DNA of 64,000 bases from Flammeovirgaceae bacterium UBA6059 (lineage in GTDB: Bacteria > Bacteroidota > Bacteroidia > Cytophagales > Cyclobacteriaceae). The notes under the pieces were generated by a model, which saw nothing but the letters and a program-made list of their open reading frames with translations, searched no databases and was not told the DNA's origin. Below are positions 45,356 to 53,300 of this stretch, piece by piece. The translations under genes were made by a program, and so were the position numbers. The stretch is taken from the NCBI GenBank assembly GCA_002435755.1, contig DIYH01000017.1:269739-333738 (forward strand), written 5' to 3'. How positions within the stretch are numbered: the first letter of the stretch is position 1; each line of letters opens with the position of its first letter.

Positions 45356-46639
45356 ATGACCAATCGCAGAGATTTTTTAAGAAAAAGTGCACTTGGAGCA
45401 GCAAGCTTGCCTCTCACAAATGCCATTGCTTCTCCAACAAGAGTTAACCTTAATGATCTGGAAAATGAACTGCGGTCAACTGTAGATGATAAGACTTTTT
45501 GGGCTACCATAAGAAAGCAATTCCCCCTCAAGGAAGGTCAGACCTACTTCAACAATGGCACGATGGGGCCTCAACCGTCCTATGTATTAGAGAGGGTCAT
45601 TGAGGACATGCGCTACAATGCCGTGCATGGTGCAGAGACCGACTACAAAGGAGAGGGACCCCAACTTCTGTCTGGTTACTTTGAATACAAGGAGCTTAGG
45701 CAAAAACTGGGTGTACTGATCAATGCAGACTATAAAGAAATCTCATTGACCCAAAATGCAACCTTTGGTATGAATTTCATAGCTAACGGTCTTGATCTGA
45801 AAGAAGGTGACGAAATCATCAATACGGACCAGGAACATGGTGGTGGATATGCTGCCTGGAAGCAACTGGCAAAGCGCAAGGGCCTGATATACAAACAGGC
45901 TGTCATGCCAGTACCAGCCAATGATCCGCAAGAGGTCATTGATGCGGTGCTATCTCAAATCACTTCGAAAACAAGGGTGATCGCTATACCTCATTTGATA
46001 TCTGTGTACGGTGTAGTGATGCCTGTCAAAGAGATATGTGCGGAGGCCCGTAAGCGTGGTATCTTCACCATACTCGACGGTGCTCAAACAGTAGGACAGA
46101 TCGATGTAGATGTCAAAGAGATCGATTGTGATGCCTACTACGCTAGCTTACATAAATGGCTCCTGGCACCAGGTGGTAATGGCATACTCTATGTCAAAGC
46201 TGATCAGGTTGAAAAAGTTTGGTGCGCACTAGCCAGTTACAATTGGGAGAACTATGAGGACCATGGCTTCCGTCTGCAGCAGTATGGTACGGGTAACCCA
46301 TCATTGCTGGTCGGTCTGGATGCTGCGGTAGACTTTTACAATACCATAGGGGGTACTAGGTGGTTGTTACGGGTAAAAGAACTCGGAGACTACTTGAGGA
46401 CCGGTTTAAAAGAAGTGGAAAAAGTGTCTATTCATAGTTCCGTTTACCCTGATATGTGTGCCGGAATAACAACCTATGCAGTAGAGGGTATTTCAGGGCC
46501 TGACCTTCAAAAGAAGCTTTGGCAAGAGAAGCGCTTGCAGCCAAGGTCAGTAGGAGAAGAGTTGCTGAGACACAGTGTGCACATCTACAACAATGAGTCG
46601 GAAATAGATCAGGCCTTAGAGGTGATCAGGTCGATCTAG
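45356..46639 (+). CDS. Tat-exported class V aminotransferase-fold PLP enzyme
   Basis: A 427-residue fold-type I PLP enzyme of the class V aminotransferase family (isopenicillin-N-epimerase / cysteine-desulfurase-like). The N-terminus NRRDFLRKSALGAASL is a twin-arginine signal, so the folded holoenzyme would be exported. The PLP-binding Lys is in YASLHKWLLAPGG (about 258-270); DGAQTVGQIDVD gives the Asp and Gln that contact the cofactor. The usual desulfurase active-site Cys loop is not evident. Reaction unknown; a secreted amino-acid-modifying or epimerase activity is plausible but unproven. Confidence 0.82.
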   Translation: MTNRRDFLRKSALGAASLPLTNAIASPTRVNLNDLENELRSTVDDKTFWATIRKQFPLKEGQTYFNNGTMGPQPSYVLERVIEDMRYNAVHGAETDYKGEGPQLLSGYFEYKELRQKLGVLINADYKEISLTQNATFGMNFIANGLDLKEGDEIINTDQEHGGGYAAWKQLAKRKGLIYKQAVMPVPANDPQEVIDAVLSQITSKTRVIAIPHLISVYGVVMPVKEICAEARKRGIFTILDGAQTVGQIDVDVKEIDCDAYYASLHKWLLAPGGNGILYVKADQVEKVWCALASYNWENYEDHGFRLQQYGTGNPSLLVGLDAAVDFYNTIGGTRWLLRVKELGDYLRTGLKEVEKVSIHSSVYPDMCAGITTYAVEGISGPDLQKKLWQEKRLQPRSVGEELLRHSVHIYNNESEIDQALEVIRSI

Positions 46640-46712
46640 AATTTTTCAAATATTTCTGCAACCGACCTACTTGTTTTTGCATCTAACTCCTGGATTCGAA
46701 AACTCAAGGAAC

Positions 46713-49142
46713 ATGTTCAAGAATTATTTCAATGTCACGGTTCGCAACCTGATCAAACACAAATTCTATTCTTTCATCAATATTCTGGGACTCACTGCCG
46801 GAGTGAGTTGCTTCTTGATGATCCTCCTTTATGTGGCTGATGAAATCAGTTATGACAACTATCATCCAGATGTAGACCAGATCTACAGACTCGATTTTCT
46901 AGGTACGATCAATGGCAATACTTTTAATACTTGTCTGGCAAGTGTACCGGCCGCAGAAGCCATGGTCAACGACTATCCCGAGGTAGTCGAAGCTGTACGC
47001 ATAAGACAAAGGAGTGAGTACCTGGTTCAAAAGCTGGGTAGTGAGCAAACCTTCAAAGAGAAGAGGGTAGTATTCGCAGACTCTAATTTTTTTAGCTTCT
47101 TCAAACTTCCTGTGATCCAGGGAAACCCTTCCGATATGTTGAAGGGCCCTGACAAAGTAGCTATTAGCGCTTCTGTTGCTAAGAAGTATTATGGTAACAA
47201 CGATCCCGTTGGGGAGACACTCGTATTTGGTAATGACTACAAGTATGTAGTGTCTGGGGTCTTTGAAGACATTCCTCGCAATACTCATTTCCATTTTGAC
47301 TTTTTGCTCTCAATGGCATCACTTGAGGAAAGCAGGATGACCATGTGGTTGAGCTTCAACTTTGTGACTTATCTGAAGCTGCAGGAAGGGGCAAGTGCCA
47401 CTGGCCTACAGTCGAAGTTTCCAGCTTTGGTAGAAAAGTATATAGGCCCTGAAGTAGAACAGTTTATGGGGATGGACCTGGAGACCTTCTACAGTTCCGG
47501 TAATGCGGCTGGCTACAGTCTTTTTCCGGTCCGTGACATTCACCTTTTTTCTGATAAGCTAGGAGAGCTGGATGCGAATGGAGATATCAACTATGTATAT
47601 CTCTTTTCGGCCATTGCATTTTTTATCATGCTCATAGCATGTATCAACTTTATGAACCTCTCTACCGCCCGCTCGGCGAATAGGGCTAAAGAAGTGGGCA
47701 TCCGCAAGGTGCTTGGTGCGTATCGACATTTATTGGTCAAGCAGTTTTTAGTAGAGGCGCTCGTTTTGAGTCTGGTATCTTTTGTGCTGGCATACGGGGT
47801 TTGCTTTGCACTGCTACCTTCGTTCAATGATTTGTCTGGCAAAGAGCTTGTTTACAATGATCTGCTATCACCGGCCTTTCTTGGTTTGATGTTCGCTTTG
47901 ATGATAGGGGTAGGACTGCTGGCAGGAAGCTATCCCGCACTTTACCTGTCTAAGTTTAGACCTTCTGAGACCCTAAAAGGTAAGATCACATTAGGCATGA
48001 AGAGCGGAATGATCAGAAGCGGATTGGTTGTCTTTCAATTCTCTTTATCGATCATCATGATCGTTGGCACTGCGGTGGTTTTCGATCAGTTGGAGTACAT
48101 CCAAAACAAAAAACTAGGCTATGACAAAGACCAGGTACTTATGATCACTGATGCATGGCTGATGGGTGATAAATTGGAATCATTTAAGAATGAAGTAACC
48201 GCAAGCACTAACGTCAAAGGTGGTACGATCACAAGTTATTTGCCGGTAGGCACCAACTCTAACAATACCATCTTCTTTGAAGGCATGGATCCCCAAAATG
48301 AGACACATATCATTAGCAACTGGCGCATTGATCATGACTACATATCTACTTTAGGTATGAACATCATAGAGGGGCGTGACTTCTCGCGAGACATGCAAAG
48401 TGATTCAACCGCTATCATTCTTAATGAAGCGGCAGTAAAAGAGTTTGGTTTTGACGATCCTATCGGAAAGACCATAAGCACTTATGGCGGAGATGAGCAG
48501 GAGACAATCGTAGAACCTTACAAGGTCATTGGGGTCGTGGAGGACTTCCACTATGAATCGTTGAGAGCGACCATATATCCCATGGTGCTTTATCTGGGTA
48601 GGTCACGTGGTTATGTCAGTTTCAAATTGGCTGGTAATGACCTGAACACTACCATCGACTTCATCCGTGCGAAGTGGGATGAGTTTGCACCAGGCAAACC
48701 CTTTCAATATAGTTTCATGGATCAGAGATTCAATAGCATTTATGAAGCCGAACAGCAAATCGGTAAGATATTCGGTGTGTTTGCAGCCTTGGCAATCCTT
48801 ATTGCGTGCTTAGGCCTGTTTGGATTAGCGGCTTTTACCGCTGAGCAGCGAAACAAAGAAATCGGCATAAGAAAAGTGCTGGGAGCATCTGTAGTTGGTA
48901 TTATGGCTTTGCTTTCGAAAGAGTTTCTCAAGTTGGTACTTATTGCTTTTGTTATTGCAGCACCATTGGCATATTTCGGTATGGACAAGTGGTTGAGTGA
49001 TTTTGCCTACCGCACGGACCTGAGTGCCAACACATTTATTATTTCAGGTATATTGGCCATTGTGGTAGCCTGGCTGACCATGAGCTATCAGACGATGAGG
49101 GCTGCTCGCAGTAATCCGGTGAGATCACTGAGGAGTGAATAG
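46713..49142 (+). CDS. ABC transporter permease, MacB/FtsX type
   Basis: An 809-residue permease typical of Bacteroidota: N-terminal membrane helix (about 20-45), MacB-type periplasmic core domain (about 50-280), three-helix FtsX domain (about 290-420), a second helix and periplasmic domain (about 430-660), and a second FtsX domain (about 675-805, QRNKEIGIRKVLGASVVGIM). The first FtsX domain carries the parallel motif ANRAKEVGIRKVLGAYRHLL. The ATPase partner is not adjacent. I start at ATG 46713 (MFKNYFNVTVRNLIKHKFYS), the family start; the preceding open frame is not conserved. Ends in a strong terminator. Confidence 0.87.
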   Translation: MFKNYFNVTVRNLIKHKFYSFINILGLTAGVSCFLMILLYVADEISYDNYHPDVDQIYRLDFLGTINGNTFNTCLASVPAAEAMVNDYPEVVEAVRIRQRSEYLVQKLGSEQTFKEKRVVFADSNFFSFFKLPVIQGNPSDMLKGPDKVAISASVAKKYYGNNDPVGETLVFGNDYKYVVSGVFEDIPRNTHFHFDFLLSMASLEESRMTMWLSFNFVTYLKLQEGASATGLQSKFPALVEKYIGPEVEQFMGMDLETFYSSGNAAGYSLFPVRDIHLFSDKLGELDANGDINYVYLFSAIAFFIMLIACINFMNLSTARSANRAKEVGIRKVLGAYRHLLVKQFLVEALVLSLVSFVLAYGVCFALLPSFNDLSGKELVYNDLLSPAFLGLMFALMIGVGLLAGSYPALYLSKFRPSETLKGKITLGMKSGMIRSGLVVFQFSLSIIMIVGTAVVFDQLEYIQNKKLGYDKDQVLMITDAWLMGDKLESFKNEVTASTNVKGGTITSYLPVGTNSNNTIFFEGMDPQNETHIISNWRIDHDYISTLGMNIIEGRDFSRDMQSDSTAIILNEAAVKEFGFDDPIGKTISTYGGDEQETIVEPYKVIGVVEDFHYESLRATIYPMVLYLGRSRGYVSFKLAGNDLNTTIDFIRAKWDEFAPGKPFQYSFMDQRFNSIYEAEQQIGKIFGVFAALAILIACLGLFGLAAFTAEQRNKEIGIRKVLGASVVGIMALLSKEFLKLVLIAFVIAAPLAYFGMDKWLSDFAYRTDLSANTFIISGILAIVVAWLTMSYQTMRAARSNPVRSLRSE

Positions 49143-49166
49143 TGCTCTACAAAATAGTATCAAGTA

Positions 49167-49192
49167 AAAGGCCCGAAAGGGCCTTTCGTTTT
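49167..49192 (+). terminator. Rho-independent terminator
   Basis: Perfect 8-bp stem AAAGGCCC (49167-49174) / GGGCCTTT (49179-49186) with a GAAA tetraloop, followed by CGTTTT. Ends the permease gene. Confidence 0.85.
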
Positions 49193-49310
49193 AAGTTCCT
49201 TTGGATTCAAAACACTACGGTTCATTTTCTGTTGATCAATCAGATAACACTTGTTTGCTTGATATTCTATGCCTTCTTAATTTTAGAGAAACAACATTAC
49301 TCAAGTGACT

Positions 49311-50180
49311 ATGGATTCATTCATTGCCTTCTTTGAAAATATCCCGACTACTTTCCGTGCGGGAATCCTTATTGGCGGGATTGTTCTCTTCTGGATACTT
49401 GAAGGTGTATTGCCATTATTTTCTTTTCAATACCAGAAGGTTCGCCATGCAGGATTGAATCTATTTTTCACTATGTGCACGGCCATCATCGGTTTTGGAC
49501 TTGCTGGTGTGCTGCTAGCAGCATCCAACTGGGCCTCAGGAAACCAATTTGGACTACTGTATTTAATTGAAATGCCACTCTGGGCTCAGATCATTGTTGG
49601 GGTACTGCTTTTGGATATGATAGGTGCATATTTTATTCACTGGCTGGAGCACCAGGTAAAGTGGATGTGGAAGTTTCATTTAGTTCACCATAGTGATACT
49701 ACAGTAGACGTAACTACCGGCCTGAGACATCATCCTGGAGAGACTGTATTCAGGATCTTCTTTACGATCTGCGCTGTGATCATTGTAGGAGCACCCATTT
49801 GGATGGTGATGTTCTATCAGAGCCTTTCAGTACTCTTTGCCCATATCACCCACGCTAATATCAACATGCCGAAGGCTCTTGATAAGATATTGAGCTTTGT
49901 CTTTGTGACACCCAATATGCATAAAGTACATCATCACTACATGCAGCCATTGAGTGATACTAACTATGGCAACATCTTTTCTATTTGGGACAGACTCTTT
50001 GGCACTTTTGCCAGTGTAGATAATATCGCTGAGCTTACCTATGGTATCGACACCCATATGGCTCCAGAGGAAAACGATAGATTGAGTAACCTTCTAAGAA
50101 TTCCTTTTCAACCATACCGTACACCGGAAGGCACCAAGTTTGGTGGCAAGGATGAATTGAAGGTGAAAGTCTCGAACTAG
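49311..50180 (+). CDS. Sterol desaturase family (fatty acid hydroxylase superfamily) membrane protein
   Basis: A 289-residue diiron membrane oxygenase with about four hydrophobic segments and the His-rich clusters of the superfamily: HWLEH (about 110-114), KFHLVHH (about 121-127), LRHHPGE (about 139-145), HITHAN (about 180-185) and MHKVHHHY (about 205-212). Members hydroxylate or desaturate lipids; the substrate here is unknown. I start at ATG 49311 rather than GTG 49305. It neighbours a sigma factor gene and an acyl desaturase on the same strand, suggesting a membrane-lipid theme. Confidence 0.82.
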   Translation: MDSFIAFFENIPTTFRAGILIGGIVLFWILEGVLPLFSFQYQKVRHAGLNLFFTMCTAIIGFGLAGVLLAASNWASGNQFGLLYLIEMPLWAQIIVGVLLLDMIGAYFIHWLEHQVKWMWKFHLVHHSDTTVDVTTGLRHHPGETVFRIFFTICAVIIVGAPIWMVMFYQSLSVLFAHITHANINMPKALDKILSFVFVTPNMHKVHHHYMQPLSDTNYGNIFSIWDRLFGTFASVDNIAELTYGIDTHMAPEENDRLSNLLRIPFQPYRTPEGTKFGGKDELKVKVSN

Positions 50181-50223
50181 ACAGAAACCTGATGCAGATC
50201 ATTAGTTGTAGCTACATGCGATA

Positions 50224-50231
50224 TACATTTG
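50224..50231 (+). promoter_or_regulatory. Putative promoter of the sigma factor gene
   Basis: TACATTTG matches TAnnTTTG; a TTG at 50206-50208 lies 15 nt upstream, slightly short of the usual -33 spacing. The box overlaps a possible TTG start at 50229, so translation more likely begins at GTG 50253, 21 nt downstream. Confidence 0.45.
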
Positions 50232-50252
50232 TACTTACCTTTGCCCACTGAA

Positions 50253-50864
50253 GTGACACATACACAAACCATAGCGCTCTATCGACCACTATTGTATTCT
50301 ATTGCAATAAAAATGGTCGGGTGTATCCACGATGCGGAGGACATAGTCCAAGATACCTTTCTAAAGTATCTCAGTGTAGACAAAACGAAAATCGAGAACA
50401 CCAAGGCTTATCTAGTAAGGGCAGTAACAAATAACTGCATTAATCACCTCAATGCCTTTAACCAGAAAAAGAAAGAATACCTGGAGACCTGGCAAAACCT
50501 TGAACTCTCTGACATCATCAACTTTGACTCTTTTGATCTTGAGAACGAGATATCTACTGCCTTAGCTGCAGTGCATAAGAAGCTCGAACCGGTTGAGAAA
50601 GCAATCTTCCTCATGCGTGAGGTGTTTGACTATGAATACGATGAGCTGCAGGAGATCTTCGAAAAGAAGAAAGACCACTGCAGACAGATAGTTTCTCGGG
50701 CCAAAGAGAAAATCACTTTAGACAAGATCAAATTCAAGATTGATCTCCCCAACCATAAAAGACTGCTTGACAGCTTCAACAATGCCTGTTCGTTCGGCGA
50801 TCCTAAAGAATTGATCTCTAATCTTAATCGCGAAATTGAGGAGCGCAAAAAACTTTTGAAATAA
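50253..50864 (+). CDS. Sigma-70 family RNA polymerase sigma factor (ECF-like)
   Basis: A roughly 203-residue sigma factor with region 2 (about 10-75, LYSIAIKMVGCIHDAEDIVQ, DTFLKYL, then KAYLVRAVTNNCIN) and region 4 (about 105-165, LEPVEKAIFLMREVFDYEYD, QEIFEKKKDHCRQIVSRAKE). The C-terminal about 40 residues (LLDSFNNACSFGDPKELISN) resemble the start of an ECF41/SigJ-type SnoaL tail, but truncated. No anti-sigma gene is adjacent. Start at GTG 50253 is chosen because the -7 box covers the upstream TTG. Its place between two lipid desaturase genes suggests, but does not show, control of membrane lipid composition. Confidence 0.78.
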   Translation: MTHTQTIALYRPLLYSIAIKMVGCIHDAEDIVQDTFLKYLSVDKTKIENTKAYLVRAVTNNCINHLNAFNQKKKEYLETWQNLELSDIINFDSFDLENEISTALAAVHKKLEPVEKAIFLMREVFDYEYDELQEIFEKKKDHCRQIVSRAKEKITLDKIKFKIDLPNHKRLLDSFNNACSFGDPKELISNLNREIEERKKLLK

Positions 50865-50875
50865 TTTCGGTATTC

Positions 50876-50896
50876 TGTCACAAACACTGAGTGACA
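50876..50896. promoter_or_regulatory. Inverted repeat upstream of acyl desaturase
   Basis: TGTCAC (50876-50881) and GTGACA (50891-50896) with a nine-base spacer, about 77 nt before the desaturase ATG. Possible operator; no regulator is identified. Confidence 0.3.
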
Positions 50897-50972
50897 CGGT
50901 CTTAGTTAGTGGAAGGGGCAAAAAGGCCCGACATTAACTTAACCGTTTAACTACAAACAACTCAGACTAGAC

Positions 50973-51761
50973 ATGAATGTAATCATTCCGTTTTTTATAG
51001 CGCAGTGGTATCTATCACTGTTCTTTCAGACCTTCTTTTTGCATCGTTATGCAGCACATGCCGCATTTACGATGAACAAATTCACTGAGCGGGTCTTCTT
51101 TGTTTTGACTTGGATATTCCAGGGCTCCAATTATCTAAGCCCCTATGGATATGGTGTCATGCACAGAATGCACCATGCCTTTGCAGATACCCCAAGCGAT
51201 CCTCACTCGCCAACTTACGACGAGACCATTTTCAAAATGATGTGGAAGACCAAAACCATTTATTCAGCTATTGCTGCAAAGAAGGTAATCCCTGAAGATC
51301 GTTTTGTTGATGGGGTACCACAATGGACCGCTTTCGACAAGTTTGCAAGATCATGGCCATCCAGATTGTTTTGGGGAGCTATCTACTTTGGTGTTTACTG
51401 GACATTCGTTGACGTTTGGTGGTTATGGTTGTTGCTACCTATTCAGTGGATGTTCTCACCAATCCATGGTGCTATCATCAACTGGTTCGCACACAAGTAT
51501 GGCTACCGCAACTTCAAGGTTGGTGACACATCACGTAATTTCCTTCCGTTTGACTTCTTGATGATGGGAGAGAGCTACCACAATAATCATCATAAGTACG
51601 GCTCAAGAGCTAACTTCGGAGGTATTCGCTGGCATGAGATCGACCCAACTTATCAGGTGATCAAGTTACTCGACAAGCTTGGAGTGATCAAGATGAAGGA
51701 CCAGAAGAAAATGACAATTGCTGCTAAGGAAGATGCACGAGCTCAGGCCGTAGCGGCTTAG
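50973..51761 (+). CDS. Membrane fatty acid / acyl-CoA desaturase
   Basis: A 262-residue membrane diiron desaturase of the acyl-CoA delta-9 type. The three histidine boxes are present: HRYAAH (about 24-29), HRMHHAFAD (about 64-72) and HNNHHKYGS (about 202-210). Hydrophobic segments flank the first two. It would introduce a double bond into acyl chains, adjusting membrane fluidity. It lies downstream of the sigma factor gene with a 108-nt gap containing an inverted repeat, and ends in a strong terminator. Confidence 0.88.
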   Translation: MNVIIPFFIAQWYLSLFFQTFFLHRYAAHAAFTMNKFTERVFFVLTWIFQGSNYLSPYGYGVMHRMHHAFADTPSDPHSPTYDETIFKMMWKTKTIYSAIAAKKVIPEDRFVDGVPQWTAFDKFARSWPSRLFWGAIYFGVYWTFVDVWWLWLLLPIQWMFSPIHGAIINWFAHKYGYRNFKVGDTSRNFLPFDFLMMGESYHNNHHKYGSRANFGGIRWHEIDPTYQVIKLLDKLGVIKMKDQKKMTIAAKEDARAQAVAA

Positions 51762-51786
51762 TCCTTACCAGAATAATAATATCGAG

Positions 51787-51820
51787 AACCCTTGTTGTGA
51801 AAGCAGCAAGGGTTTTTTGT
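51787..51820 (+). terminator. Rho-independent terminator after desaturase
   Basis: AACCCTTG (51787-51794) / CAAGGGTT (51807-51814), followed by a T run. Confidence 0.85.
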
Positions 51821-51825
51821 TGCCT

Positions 51826-52105
51826 CTAACTGGCGCGAGCGTCTCGCTGGTGCTTTGGTCGGATAGCAGGCGTCCTTTAGGTTTCAAACCATCGGTTGCC
51901 ACTGACATCTTCAATATGTCTGACTTTCGATTGCCACTCTGAAGTCACTCCCAGAGGGAGTGTATGAAGTAGGCGGCAGAGAGTTATATCATTAATTCCC
52001 TCTGGAAATGACTGGAGGAGCGAGATAAGAATCTTTTGGATAGCACGTCGCTGGCTCTTTAATCTGGAGCGGTTTTTACAAAGCGTTCCGATTTATTATT
52101 TTAGT
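51826..52105. repeat. Structured repeat, copy A
   Basis: About 275 nt that align end to end with copy B at 52881, beginning AACTGGCGC-AGCGTCTCG and ending in a TTTT-C/G-AAAGCGTTC block. Internal hairpins include CACTCCC/GGGAGTG (51946-51952, 51956-51962) and GGTTT-C-AAACC in the first third. Where the copies differ, the pairing is often kept. It fills the gap between the desaturase terminator and the broken lipoprotein gene; no coding sign. Confidence 0.7.
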
Positions 52106-52250
52106 TCAGCGTAGTGCTGATTGCAAATGTGAAGTAGCTCTTTTTTACTAAGACCGGTGGTGGTATTCATGGTGTAGACATAAAAGTGAATTATATTTCT
52201 GCCCATTACACAGATTCTCTAGGAAATTGGCATTGTGTTCCTGCAAAATA

Positions 52251-52838
52251 ATGAAGCATCTAGCACTTACAATTATCGTCCTTTTCCTAATACTTTGCTG
52301 GTCATGTGATTCGGGAGTTGTCGTCAACTATTATGACAATGGGCTAGTAAGAGAGCAAGGGCAACTAAGGGACGGTTTGCCGATAGGTACTTGGATAGAG
52401 TACGATTCTGATGGGGATACTTTGGAGGTTAAGAAGTTCAATCAAGCTTCGAAAATTAGCCAAATAAGCTACTACCAGAATGGCGTTTTAGACTATCGAG
52501 CAAACTTCAATGATGGCATTGAGAATCGCATCTATTTCTATCCGACAGGGTCTATTTTTTGTAAATCAACTCGAATTGATGGGCGTAAAAATGGCCTTGA
52601 AACTTGTTTCTATCGTGGAGGCCAGATTGAAACCAAGGTCTTTTACCTCAATGATTCCCCTAATGGGAGATATGAGTAGTTTTATAGAAATGGATTATTA
52701 AGGGTAGAGTCAAATGATGTAAGAAACGGAATTTATTCATTTTATGATAGCTTGGGTAACCTTCAAGCCAAGTTTGATTACGAAGAATTCAAACGTGTAG
52801 ACACGTTGTACCTCAACCTAGACTTAGTACCAGACTAA
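52251..52838 (+). pseudogene. YwqK/MORN-like repeat lipoprotein interrupted by one in-frame TAG
   Basis: The frame from ATG 52251 has a signal sequence with Cys near residue 20 and then repeats of the type YYDNGLVREQGQLRDGLPIG and YYQNGVLDYRANFNDG, as in MORN/YwqK-type proteins. It stops at TAG 52677-52679 in the middle of a repeat (NGRYE-stop). The same frame continues without interruption to TAA 52836-52838 with the matching repeat pattern FYRNGLLRVESN...NGIYSFYDSLGNLQAKF. The full product would be 195 residues. So the gene is either a recent nonsense mutant, a site of readthrough, or a sequence error. It lies between two copies of a structured repeat. Confidence 0.75.
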
Positions 52839-52880
52839 GCCCCCGAGCTAGCACCAGTTTGAAATAAGTGCTTGTCCATC

Positions 52881-53150
52881 TACAACTGGCGCCAGCGTCT
52901 CGGTGGTGTCTTGGTCGATAATCGGTATCAGACAGTTCGAAACCGTCAGATACCTCTGGCATCTTCAAGATGTCTGATTTTCGATTACCGATTTGAAGTC
53001 ACTCCCGTAGGGAGTCTTTATGGCCTCAGGTCTGCACAAAATTCAAAGATTCCCTCCGGGAATGACTGGGGGGGAGAGATAAATAATTTTCTAGAATGGT
53101 TCTCTCCAAATGACTGGAGTCCTTTTGTAAAGCGTTCTTATTTAATTAAA
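52881..53150. repeat. Structured repeat, copy B
   Basis: Diverged second copy of the element at 51826. Hairpins: a long stem 52924-52937 / 52941-52954 (GGTATC-A-GACAGTT with AACCGTC-A-GATACC), ACTCCC-GTA-GGGAGT (53001-53015) and ATTCCC-TCC-GGGAAT (53049-53063). Shares with copy A the blocks TGAAGTCACTCCC, ATGACTGG and GAGATAA in order. A frame open across it is not credible coding sequence. Confidence 0.7.
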
Positions 53151-53207
53151 CGCTCATTTCAAGTGCGCGCTAGCCAGGCGACAGAACCGTATAAGTTTTT
53201 CAAGCTT

Positions 53208-53289
53208 AGTGGTCTGACGACTATAGTAACCAATTGTCTCATTAGAGTGAGCTTATAAACACACTACCTACAAGAGTCGTCTGACCACT
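53208..53289. repeat. 82-bp element with inverted 15-mer ends, copy 1
   Basis: AGTGGTCTGACGACT at 53208-53222 and AGTCGTCTGACCACT at 53275-53289 enclose 52 nt. The right arm is the reverse complement of the left apart from the central base. Each arm is itself a near-palindrome of form AGTsGTCwGACsACT. A second element of identical length and ends, but a different interior, is at 61322. It lies just before the stop of the convergent molybdopterin gene. Confidence 0.75.
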
Positions 53290-53300
53290 TTCAGAACTCC

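Noticed and set aside
52872..53258. 128-codon plus-strand reading frame
   Set aside because: It runs through structured repeat B and into the first 82-bp element; the product has no coherent hydrophobic or motif pattern, and hairpin stems explain the sequence.
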